Part shown: positions 8,595 to 15,184 of the stretch, one piece after another
Layout: every line of letters starts with the position of its first letter
How positions within the stretch are numbered: the stretch's first letter is position 1
Source of the DNA: Candidatus Nanopelagicales bacterium
Lineage (GTDB): Bacteria; Actinomycetota; Actinomycetes; S36-B12
Length of the DNA stretch: 32,212 bases
Direction: 5' to 3'
NCBI GenBank assembly: GCA_023253325.1
Contig: JALRGY010000010.1
Coordinates: forward strand, 1-32,212
Notes under the pieces: model-generated
Database searches by the model: none
What the model was told of the DNA's origin: nothing
Seen by the model: the letters and a program-made list of their open reading frames with translations, nothing else
Position numbers and translations under genes: made by a program

Positions 8595-8621
8595 AGGGGT
8601 GCGCGCTAGCGCATCACCCCT
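8595..8621 (-). promoter_or_regulatory. Hairpin spanning the xylH stop and the ROK regulator leader
   Basis: Outer arms AGGGGTG (8595-8601) and CACCCCT (8615-8621) pair over 7 bp. The inner palindrome GCGCTAGCGC (8603-8612) continues the stem. It contains the xylH stop codon and ends one base before the regulator ATG. There is no U-tract, so it is better read as a translation- or RNA-stability element than as a rho-independent terminator. Confidence 0.6.
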
Positions 8622-9865
8622 GATGATCTCTTGCGCGAGAGTGCGTCGGCACCAGCGGCTAGCATGAGAACTGCGCCCGTGATCATCAACTTGACACCTG
8701 CGGAATAACCCAACAACCCCATGCCGTTATCGATCACCGCAACAACGGCGCCACCGATGAGTGCATCATGAATTCGACCGCGCCCACCGAAAAGACTTGT
8801 TCCACCGATAACCGCTGCTGCAATTGCATTAAGAACAATGAACTTGCCCGCATTGGGGTCAACGGATGCTGCCCGCGATGCAAAGACAATTCCAGCGAAT
8901 GCTGCAGTGCCTGAGCAGATGGTGAACACAGCGATGCGAATCTGGCTGACACTAATACCTGCTCGACGTGCGGCTTCAACGTTGCCACCGACTGCATAAA
9001 CGTGACGCCCGAATCGAGTGCGATCCAGTACGAACCCAAAAATCAATGTGAGGAGCGCGACAATCGGAACAATGATTGGCACACCGCTGAGTGGGTTGAG
9101 CTCGGGATTGGTACTGCGTTCCAAACTCAAGGCCCAGACGGCCGCAAACCCGATGGCAGCCGTGATAGCAGTTTTGATGATGATCATGGAAAGTGATGTT
9201 GCGGCGAATCCGCGGGCAAGGCGCCGAGCCCTTCCCGTGAATGCGAAGAGGAAATAACCCACCACCACAACGGCATAAAAGACCCACCCGAGCCAGATGG
9301 GCATGTTGCTGTTTTCAATGGCAAGAATCACGCCGTCCGTGACGCGAACGTTTCCGCCCTCACCGATAATGATCAGAATGAGTCCTTGGAAGGCAAGGAA
9401 GAGGGCGAGTGTGACCACGAAGGATGGAATTCCAACCTTGGCCACAAGCAAGCCGATGCACAGACCAATAACAATTCCGGCAATCATTGCCACGGCGATC
9501 GCAACGGGCCACGGGTAGCCCCACTTCGCCATGGACACGGCAAGAAGCGAACCCGCCACACCTGATGTGACACCAGCCGACAGGTCAATCTCACCCAGCA
9601 GGAGGACGAAGATCAGTCCCATTGCCAGGATGACTACGACAGCGGCCTGGGTGAAAAAGTTTGCAAAGTTCAGGGGTGTGAAAAAAACCGGCTTCAAAAA
9701 CGAAAAGAGAGCAACTAGGACAACCAATCCGATGACCGCGGGCATGGAGCCCATGTCTCCACTTTTGATTTTGGTTCGGTAGGCGGCCCATGATTGACTG
9801 AGCCCATTCCCCTGCTTCTGCATGTACTTGGGAACATCTGTTTGAGGATTCGTGGTCTGAGACAT
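8606..9865 (-). CDS. xylH: Xylose-type sugar ABC transporter permease
   Basis: A 419-aa permease of the BPD_transp_2 class (ribose/xylose importers) with roughly ten or more helices. Diagnostic segments are GLIFVLLLGEIDLSAG, VGIPSFVVTLALFLAFQG, the cytoplasmic RTRFGRHVYAVGGNVEAARRAGI loop that docks on the ATPase, and AAAVIGGTSLFGGRG. The length and the extra middle helices match XylH rather than the shorter RbsC. The ATG at 9865 has GAAGGAG 6-7 nt upstream; a TTG at 9871 is an in-frame alternative that would overlap the upstream gene. It follows xylG by only 2 bp. Confidence 0.92.
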   Translation of the reverse strand: MSQTTNPQTDVPKYMQKQGNGLSQSWAAYRTKIKSGDMGSMPAVIGLVVLVALFSFLKPVFFTPLNFANFFTQAAVVVILAMGLIFVLLLGEIDLSAGVTSGVAGSLLAVSMAKWGYPWPVAIAVAMIAGIVIGLCIGLLVAKVGIPSFVVTLALFLAFQGLILIIIGEGGNVRVTDGVILAIENSNMPIWLGWVFYAVVVVGYFLFAFTGRARRLARGFAATSLSMIIIKTAITAAIGFAAVWALSLERSTNPELNPLSGVPIIVPIVALLTLIFGFVLDRTRFGRHVYAVGGNVEAARRAGISVSQIRIAVFTICSGTAAFAGIVFASRAASVDPNAGKFIVLNAIAAAVIGGTSLFGGRGRIHDALIGGAVVAVIDNGMGLLGYSAGVKLMITGAVLMLAAGADALSRKRSSGVMR

Positions 9866-9867
9866 GA

Positions 9868-10629
9868 TCAAACTCCTTCAGAAGTTTCAGTGCGGCCGCC
9901 GGTGATGTACTCGACCACCTCGCCGCTATTTGTTTCACTTGTTCGAAGGCGAGTGACCATTGTTCCGAGGTAAAGAACGTAGATGTAGTCGGCGACTTGG
10001 AAAACATCCTGCAAGTTGTGAGAAATGATGACTACACCCAAGCCGTTGTCCGCGAGCCTGCGCACGAGATTGAGAACTTGCTCGGTTTGAGCTACACCCA
10101 GTGCCGCGGTTGGCTCATCGAGGATAACGACCTTGTTATTCCAAAGGACTGAGCGTGCAATTGCAACAGTCTGTCGCTGCCCACCCGAGAGACTGGACAC
10201 CTTCTGCCGAAGCGAGGAAACCGTGCGAACCGAGAGGCTTTGAAGAGTCTCCCCTGCACGGGATTCCATGTGGGCTTCATCGAGTGCAAGACCGTTGACC
10301 AATTCACGACCCAAAAACATGTTCTGAACGATGTCAAGGTTGTCGCACAGTGCCAGATCCTGATAAACAACTTCAATTCCAAGAGCTGCGGCAATTTTCG
10401 GGTCATCGAGCTCGACCTCTTTGCCTTCAAAGGTAATGGTCCCGCCATCGAAGGGTTGAATTCCCGCAAGTCCTTTAATGAGGGTTGATTTTCCAGCGCC
10501 GTTATCCCCCACTAAAGCAGTCACTGAACCAGGCAGCACGGCAAAGTCAATTCCTTGAAGTACGTCAACTGCCCCAAAACTCTTGGTGACTCCAGTGACT
10601 TCAAGTATGGGCTGCAAGGTCTCAGTCAT
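9868..10629 (-). CDS. xylG: Sugar ABC transporter ATP-binding protein, single-domain XylG type
   Basis: A 253-aa ATPase with Walker A GDNGAGKST, Q-loop VVYQD, signature SLSGGQRQ, Walker B VVILDEPTAALG and H-loop ISHN. These motifs occur once, whereas enterobacterial XylG/RbsA carry two ABC domains (about 500 aa); one-domain forms acting as homodimers occur in many actinobacterial operons. An AAGGA ribosome binding site precedes the ATG. It energises import of the sugar caught by the XylF-like lipoprotein through XylH. Confidence 0.92.
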   Translation of the reverse strand: MTETLQPILEVTGVTKSFGAVDVLQGIDFAVLPGSVTALVGDNGAGKSTLIKGLAGIQPFDGGTITFEGKEVELDDPKIAAALGIEVVYQDLALCDNLDIVQNMFLGRELVNGLALDEAHMESRAGETLQSLSVRTVSSLRQKVSSLSGGQRQTVAIARSVLWNNKVVILDEPTAALGVAQTEQVLNLVRRLADNGLGVVIISHNLQDVFQVADYIYVLYLGTMVTRLRTSETNSGEVVEYITGGRTETSEGV

Positions 10630-10657
10630 TTAACCGTCCTTTTGTTGTGATTGTCCT

Positions 10658-10674
10658 GAACTCTATTGGAGTTC
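10658..10674. promoter_or_regulatory. Inverted repeat GAACTC-N5-GAGTTC before xylG
   Basis: A perfect 6-bp inverted repeat with a 5-bp spacer, about 30 bp upstream of the xylG start, between it and the strong hairpin that follows xylF. It could be a regulator site or a small stem in the intercistronic RNA. Sequence alone does not decide. Confidence 0.35.
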
Positions 10675-10717
10675 CATGCATGTCCGGGCTGAAATTCATA
10701 AGAAAGATTCACCTAGT

Positions 10718-10750
10718 CTTGTGGGCCCGCGCAATGCGCGGGCCCACAAG
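10718..10750 (-). terminator. Strong GC-rich hairpin after xylF (attenuator or mRNA stabiliser)
   Basis: Sixteen-base arms (10718-10733 and 10735-10750) are perfect reverse complements, giving a stem of about 14 bp rich in GC with a tiny loop. It lies 14 bp after the xylF stop. No U-run follows on the minus strand, so it probably slows readthrough or protects the xylF 3' end, which would give the binding protein more mRNA than the membrane parts. Confidence 0.75.
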
Positions 10751-10764
10751 TTACTAGCTAGTTG

Positions 10765-11886
10765 TTACTGAATGCCCTGTGCTGCACAGGCTTCAGCCAC
10801 ATCACCGGCACAGAGTGCAGCAACGTCAAAGCCTGGTGAGGCTGAGATGACGTCATTGACATTTTCTGCGTAAATGATGACTGGATCGGAGTACTTGGCA
10901 GGCACTGTTACACCTGCAACGTCGACCGAACCTTCAACTGTTGGCATTTCGCCATTGAGCAGTGCAATCGCGAGTGCGGATGCATCTCCAGCTTCGAGTG
11001 CAGTGTTCTTGAACACCGTCATGCACTGCTTGCCCAGGAGGACGTTCTGCATGCCGCCAACTGTTGCATCTTGACCCGTTGTCGGGATCTTGATGCCGTT
11101 TTTGTCGTTGACTGCAATTGCTGCGCCGCCCAGGCCATCGTTGGCAGCAAGGATGCCATCGATCTTTCCACCAAGGTCAGTGAACATTTGTTCGTAGATG
11201 ACGCCACCCTGCTGGTTATCCCAGTCGGGAACTGACTCATCCTTGACTGGTGTGACACCAGCAGCGGCGAGAGTTGTTTCGTAGCCCTCTTTGAACATTG
11301 CGGCATTACCGTCAGTTGGTGAACCATTGAGGAACACGACTGCAGCTGCTGCAGGATCGACACCATTGTCGCCGAGGCACTTGAGGAGACCCTCTGCCTG
11401 AAGCTGTCCAACCTTTACGTTGTCAAATGACACGTAGTAGTCAGCAGGTGCGAATGGACGGTCGTAAGCGATGACAGGGATGCCCTGAGCCTTTGCCTTT
11501 TCAGCAACGGTTGCACCTGAGCCATTGAGGTCAACAAGGACCATTACACCGCAACCGCCGGCGAGCATCTGGTCACCGATTGTTAGGTACTGGGTTGTGT
11601 CGCCCTGTGCGTTCTGGATGTCAGCGGTGAAGCCAGCAGCTTCGAGTGCAGACTGGATAGCTGGACGATCTTGGTTTTCCCAGCGGTCAGAGGACTGGCT
11701 GTCTGGGAGGATGACGCAGGCGTTGCCGCTTGTGGCTGCTGCATCTGTTCCACCGTCGGCTGCTTCAGCACTTGTCTCTGTTGTATCTGCAGCAGTATCT
11801 GTAGCTGAATCACTTGAGCTACATGACGTGAGTAGCAAAGTAGCTGCCGCGGCACCCGCGATAGCTACGTAGAGCTTCTTCTTCAT
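10765..11886 (-). CDS. xylF: Xylose-type periplasmic-binding lipoprotein
   Basis: A 373-aa substrate-binding protein. The signal peptide MKKKLYVAIAGAAAA...LLLTSC ends in a lipobox with Cys22 as lipid anchor, then an Ser/Thr/Asp/Ala linker and a periplasmic-binding-protein type I (Peripla_BP_4) domain. The AYDRPFAPADYYVSFDNVKVGQLQAEGL region is characteristic of XylF proteins. The ATG at 11886 is chosen because GGGGAAGG lies just before it and the signal peptide begins there; the frame is open further upstream but that stretch is not signal-like. It captures xylose (or a related aldopentose) outside the membrane for XylG/XylH. Confidence 0.93.
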   Translation of the reverse strand: MKKKLYVAIAGAAAATLLLTSCSSSDSATDTAADTTETSAEAADGGTDAAATSGNACVILPDSQSSDRWENQDRPAIQSALEAAGFTADIQNAQGDTTQYLTIGDQMLAGGCGVMVLVDLNGSGATVAEKAKAQGIPVIAYDRPFAPADYYVSFDNVKVGQLQAEGLLKCLGDNGVDPAAAAVVFLNGSPTDGNAAMFKEGYETTLAAAGVTPVKDESVPDWDNQQGGVIYEQMFTDLGGKIDGILAANDGLGGAAIAVNDKNGIKIPTTGQDATVGGMQNVLLGKQCMTVFKNTALEAGDASALAIALLNGEMPTVEGSVDVAGVTVPAKYSDPVIIYAENVNDVISASPGFDVAALCAGDVAEACAAQGIQ

Positions 11887-11900
11887 TCGTTTCCTTCCCC

Positions 11901-11917
11901 CGCGAGTATCTCTCGCG
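11901..11917 (-). promoter_or_regulatory. Small hairpin in the xylA-xylF gap, beside the xylF ribosome binding site
   Basis: CGCGAG-N5-CTCGCG forms a 6-bp GC stem in the 43-bp space between xylA and xylF. It ends directly upstream of the GGGGAAGG ribosome binding site and may affect RNA cleavage or translation of the binding protein. Confidence 0.45.
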
Positions 11918-11929
11918 CAGTTTGTGTTT

Positions 11930-13093
11930 CTAGATTCCGAGAATTCGATCAATTACAAGTTGATCGAGTGCCTCGTTTGCGTATCCGCGAGCTGCGAGTG
12001 CAGCCACATCGAATTGTTCTTGCATCAACTGATGGAGTGAGGCAGCTGAGTAAGCGCCAACAGTCGACGCCGCGAGTTCCGGAGTACTCGCAGCTGCGAG
12101 TGCATCCTTTACTCGAGGATCTTGATCGAACTCGCGTGCCTTGGCTGCGAGTGCGAGATAGGTGCGCATGCACCCTCTGGCAAAGTCCCAGACGCCATCG
12201 CCCGATTCATTTCGATACGGACGAGCATCGAAATGCTTCGGTCCGTCATAAGTTGAGTTTTCAAGCAGGCGGACCAGCATGAAGTCATCCTTGATACCTT
12301 CGGAGCCAAAACGTAGGTCCTGATCAAAACGGCCAATTTTTTGGTCGTTGAGATCAATGTGGTACAACTTTTCCTGCCATAACGCTTGAGCAACGCCCTG
12401 GAAAAAGCTCAGGCCCGCCATGGTCTCGTGAGCCACTTCAGGGTTAAGTCCGACCATGTCGGGGTACTCGAGCGTGTTGATGAATGCCATGGTGTGGCCA
12501 ATGGTTGGCAGGAATGTGTCACCGCGTGGCTCATTTGGCTTGGGCTCCATGGCAAAGCGAATGTTGTAGTTCTTTTCTTTGACATAACCGCACAGGAAGT
12601 CCATTGCCTCTTTGTAACGGTCCAATGCATCCGCGGGGTTCTTGCTAGCGGCACTTTCAACGCCCTCACGGCCACCCCAGAGAACGTACGTTGGCGCACC
12701 CAGTTCGGCAGCTACATCAATATTGCGGAGGGTCTTTTGAATTGCATAACGGCGCACCTCGCGATCATTTGAAGTGAATGCGCCATCCTTGAATAGCGGG
12801 TGCCAAAAGAGGTTCGTTGTCGCCATTGAGCAGACAACACCGGTTTCGTCGAGGACTTTCTTGAAAGCATCAAGTTCAGCGCGACGCTCGGACTCGGGTG
12901 CCCCAAACGTCATGAGATCGTCGTCGTGGAATGAAACACCCCAAGCCCCAATGTCTGCCAAGCCACGCACGAAATCAGCGGTGGTTATGGGCGGACGGGT
13001 GCTGTCACCGAACGGATCGCGGCCTGGGTGCCCAATGGTCCACAGCCCGAAGGCGAACTTGTCTTCGGGAACCGGTGTCAGTCGATCATTCAT
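11930..13093 (-). CDS. xylA: Xylose isomerase
   Basis: A 387-aa xylose isomerase of the shorter actinobacterial class. Present are the N-terminal FGLWTIGHPGRDPFGD, catalytic His56 and Asp59 in VSFHDDDL, metal-binding Glu183 and Lys185 in FAMEPKPNEPRGD, the NPEVAHETMAG segment, HIDLNDQ and HFDARPYR. All metal and proton-transfer positions appear intact. It converts D-xylose to D-xylulose in the cytoplasm. It is the first gene of a six-gene operon with the importer, a ROK repressor and an epimerase. No xylulokinase is found in the window. The ribosome binding site is weak. Confidence 0.97.
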   Translation of the reverse strand: MNDRLTPVPEDKFAFGLWTIGHPGRDPFGDSTRPPITTADFVRGLADIGAWGVSFHDDDLMTFGAPESERRAELDAFKKVLDETGVVCSMATTNLFWHPLFKDGAFTSNDREVRRYAIQKTLRNIDVAAELGAPTYVLWGGREGVESAASKNPADALDRYKEAMDFLCGYVKEKNYNIRFAMEPKPNEPRGDTFLPTIGHTMAFINTLEYPDMVGLNPEVAHETMAGLSFFQGVAQALWQEKLYHIDLNDQKIGRFDQDLRFGSEGIKDDFMLVRLLENSTYDGPKHFDARPYRNESGDGVWDFARGCMRTYLALAAKAREFDQDPRVKDALAAASTPELAASTVGAYSAASLHQLMQEQFDVAALAARGYANEALDQLVIDRILGI

Positions 13094-13127
13094 GGGTTGA
13101 TTGCGCCTCGCTCATCTCTGAATAAAT

Positions 13128-13144
13128 TGTTGTGGTTGACAACA
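13128..13144 (-). promoter_or_regulatory. Candidate operator at the xylA promoter (TGTTGT-N5-ACAACA)
   Basis: A perfect 6-bp inverted repeat with a 5-bp spacer, 35 bp upstream of the xylA ATG. On the minus strand a possible promoter (TTGCCT, 18 bp, TATGTT) ends inside the repeat, so a bound repressor would block initiation. The ROK regulator encoded in the operon is the natural candidate. The assignment is inference. Confidence 0.45.
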
Positions 13145-13212
13145 TATGCCAGAAATGCATGAACAGGCAATAGATTTTGATACTTTTTTGAAATCTTCAG
13201 GTAACAATTCGG

Positions 13213-14082
13213 TTACGGCAATGCAGCCTCGACAAAACGGTCGAGACTCGCCGGGGCCGTTGCGAAGAACATTGACGGCTCCACCAGTTCCAACTCCAAG
13301 AGCATTGGCTTCCCGTTTGTTTGATCAATAAGATCAACGCGCGCATATAGAGGTGTGCCGAATTCTCGGGAAACGTGATCCAGTACGGCACTCCCCACCA
13401 AGAGTTGATCTGCCCGCGCAACTCGGGGATCAATGACCTCCTGAACAAACAGCCCATGGGCAAATTCGGCCTCCACATCCTTTTGGAGCAGCGGTCCCTT
13501 TCGGATCGCGTGGGAAAAGCGCCCATTCAGGTAGAGCAGAGCCGTCTCGCCGTCTAGGTCAACAGAATCAAGGTAAGGCTGAATCATCACTGTTTTACCC
13601 GCAGAGTGAATAGCATCAATGAGCATCTGAGCTTGGGGTCGCGACGCTTCCGAGCCACTAAATCGACGGGTATCACGGCTGCCGGCGGACACCGATGGTT
13701 TCACCACAAAGTCAATAGAATCGGGGACCTCCCACATGTGTTCACCCGGCTCAACGAACTGAGTGGGGATCACTTCAATATCAACCGCTGCAAGATCACG
13801 GAGGTAGGTCTTATTTGCATTCCATTGAATCGTGTTGAAGGAATTCCTTGTTCGAGACCCGAGGGATTTCACCCAGCTAAGGAATTCGGGCAAGGCGTCG
13901 GTGTAATCCCAGGTGTTGCGAATTATCACTCGATCAAAGGCATCCCAGTCGACGCCGGGATCAGACCAAATAGCCGGTGTCGCCTCAGCACCGGCATCGG
14001 CAAAGGCTTTGATCAAGGGCTGATCATCCGGATCTAACTCCGGTAGGTCTTTGCAGGTTGCTAGCGCGATTCGAGGGGACAC
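13213..14082 (-). CDS. ATP-grasp domain protein (RimK/DcsG-like ligase)
   Basis: A 289-aa protein with an ATP-grasp layout. There is an N-terminal Rossmann-like part (RVIIRNTWDYTDALPEFLSWV), an NKTYLRDL segment, the FVVKPSVSAGSRDTRRF nucleotide-binding loop, MIQPYLDSVDLDGETALLYLNGRFSHAIRKGP, and the metal-binding YARVDLI ... MLLELELVEPSMFF end. The sequence resembles DcsG/glutathione-synthetase-like members, which join a carboxylate to an amine using ATP. The physiological substrate is unknown. The GTG at 14082 lies 6 nt after TACTTT, consistent with a leaderless mRNA. It follows the small lipoprotein gene by 26 bp. Confidence 0.85.
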   Translation of the reverse strand: MSPRIALATCKDLPELDPDDQPLIKAFADAGAEATPAIWSDPGVDWDAFDRVIIRNTWDYTDALPEFLSWVKSLGSRTRNSFNTIQWNANKTYLRDLAAVDIEVIPTQFVEPGEHMWEVPDSIDFVVKPSVSAGSRDTRRFSGSEASRPQAQMLIDAIHSAGKTVMIQPYLDSVDLDGETALLYLNGRFSHAIRKGPLLQKDVEAEFAHGLFVQEVIDPRVARADQLLVGSAVLDHVSREFGTPLYARVDLIDQTNGKPMLLELELVEPSMFFATAPASLDRFVEAALP

Positions 14083-14088
14083 CGGCTA

Positions 14089-14094
14089 AAAGTA
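14089..14094 (-). promoter_or_regulatory. -10 box of a leaderless promoter for the ATP-grasp gene
   Basis: TACTTT, 6 nt (TAGCCG) before the GTG start at 14082. It lies in the 26-bp gap behind the lipoprotein gene, so the ATP-grasp gene can be transcribed on its own. No ribosome binding site is present. Confidence 0.55.
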
Positions 14095-14108
14095 CTAGGT
14101 GAGAATTA

Positions 14109-14507
14109 CTATGAAACGACAACCATGATGTCGCGCGTTGAACCATCCGGGTTGGCAACGGTAATGGTCGCAGTCCCAGCCATAAGCGCTTTGGCGCCTG
14201 GGTTCATCACAGCGCTACCGTCATCGGAGCCCTGAGTGATTTCAAGAATGTCTGCGTTGTCTACTGAAATGGTTGTGTTTGCGGGGTCATCCACCACGAT
14301 GTCAAGAAAGTCCCCAACAACTGCTGCGGCATCAGTTTGGTCAACAGTAATGATGACCGGTGGCAACATCTGTGTGCCTTCACTCGTTGACTCCGAGGCT
14401 GAGGTTGTATCTGTTGCGGAATCGTCGCTGCTGGAGCAGCCAGCGAGCACTGCAATGCCGAGTAATCCTGCGGCACCTAATGCTGCTGTCTTGCGCATGC
14501 TGATCAT
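14109..14507 (-). CDS. Small secreted lipoprotein with a beta-rich domain
   Basis: A 132-aa lipoprotein. The signal peptide MISMRKTAALGAAGLLGIAVLAGC ends at a lipobox (LAGC) with Cys24, followed by a Ser/Asp/Thr linker and a domain of about 80 aa made of short alternating beta segments (ILEITQGSDDGSA, GTATITVANPDGSTRDIMVVV). The beta-strand pattern resembles Ig-like or chagasin-type domains, but I cannot assign a family. The ATG at 14507 is preferred because AAGGAG stands 6 nt upstream and the signal peptide begins there. Confidence 0.8.
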   Translation of the reverse strand: MISMRKTAALGAAGLLGIAVLAGCSSSDDSATDTTSASESTSEGTQMLPPVIITVDQTDAAAVVGDFLDIVVDDPANTTISVDNADILEITQGSDDGSAVMNPGAKALMAGTATITVANPDGSTRDIMVVVS

Positions 14508-14555
14508 GATTTCTCCTTGAACTCCGAATACTGCCGGTTTGTTTAGCCGCAAGTT

Positions 14556-14599
14556 GGACGTGCGTACACGTCCTTTTGGTTCCGTGTATTGGGAAATAC
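14556..14599. promoter_or_regulatory. Two inverted repeats between rpiB and the lipoprotein gene
   Basis: GGACGTG-CGTA-CACGTCC (14556-14573) is a perfect 7-bp inverted repeat followed by TTTT on the plus strand. GTATT-GGGA-AATAC (14586-14599) is a second, weaker one. They may end rpiB transcription or bind a regulator of the lipoprotein gene. A TTGCGG/TATTCG pair downstream could be the lipoprotein promoter. Confidence 0.4.
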
Positions 14600-14615
14600 T
14601 TGAGAGAAGAACGAA

Positions 14616-15050
14616 TTAGATCAAGTTGTCGAGTTGGTCAACCCTCGCCTGATGGCGCCCGCCCTCGAACGGCATGGTGAGGAATGCCTCCAGCGCAGGC
14701 TGAATCTCTTCAAATGTTGAAACGCGTTCACCCAAACAGGCGACATTGGCATCATTGTGTGCTCGCGAAAGTTGGGCATCCTCGACTGTTCGAATCACGG
14801 CACCACGGACCCCGTGCACTTTATTGGCCGCCATGCAGATTCCCTGTCCGCTGCCGCAGACCGCAACACCCATTTGCGCTTGCCCCGAGGACACCATGCG
14901 TCCTAGTTCTGCACCATATTCCGGGTAGTCCACTCGTTCTGCCGTGAAAGTACCAACATCAACAACCTCGTGCCCGCTGGCCAAGAGCCATGCACTCACC
15001 AGACTCTTCAGTTGAAAGCCGGCATGATCTGATCCGACGGCAATAATCAC
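14616..15050 (-). CDS. rpiB: Ribose-5-phosphate isomerase B
   Basis: A 144-aa RpiB/LacAB-family isomerase. The N-terminal GSDHAGFQLK phosphate-binding segment, Cys65 in VAVCGSGQGICMAANK (the catalytic cysteine of the E. coli-type enzyme) and His98 in RAHNDANV are present. It interconverts ribose-5-phosphate and ribulose-5-phosphate in the pentose phosphate pathway. The GTG start at 15050 is supported by GGAGG 4 nt upstream. That ribosome binding site and start are the last unit of a 17-bp tandem repeat. It is divergent from a ribokinase gene, which fits a pentose salvage role. Confidence 0.94.
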   Translation of the reverse strand: MIIAVGSDHAGFQLKSLVSAWLLASGHEVVDVGTFTAERVDYPEYGAELGRMVSSGQAQMGVAVCGSGQGICMAANKVHGVRGAVIRTVEDAQLSRAHNDANVACLGERVSTFEEIQPALEAFLTMPFEGGRHQARVDQLDNLI

Positions 15051-15113
15051 GGTGCCTCCACAATCACAGTGCCTCCATACTCACGGTGCCTCCACAATCA
15101 CAGTGCCCCACGG
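15047..15113. repeat. 17-bp tandem repeat carrying ribosome binding site and start codon of rpiB
   Basis: Four consecutive units (15047-15063, 15064-15080, 15081-15097 and a 16-bp degenerate unit 15098-15113). Read on the minus strand, each of the three clean units is of the form TTGTGGAGGCACCGTGA, i.e. GGAGG, 4 nt, GTGA. Every GTGA is both a possible start and, one frame over, the stop of a 7-codon mini-ORF that begins in the preceding unit. The last unit supplies the real rpiB start. Confidence 0.9.
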
Positions 15114-15172
15114 TCACGAGCATGTCTCCACCAAACTTTCTAACGTCCTGCACGACCAATCTTGCACCATGA

Positions 15173-15178
15173 CAGGAT
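15173..15178 (+). promoter_or_regulatory. Possible -10 box of a leaderless promoter for the ribokinase gene
   Basis: CAGGAT, 6 nt (CGGGGT) before the GTG at 15185. It keeps the A2 and T6 of the hexamer but has C at position 1. No good ribosome binding site is present. Confidence 0.45.
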
Positions 15179-15184
15179 CGGGGT

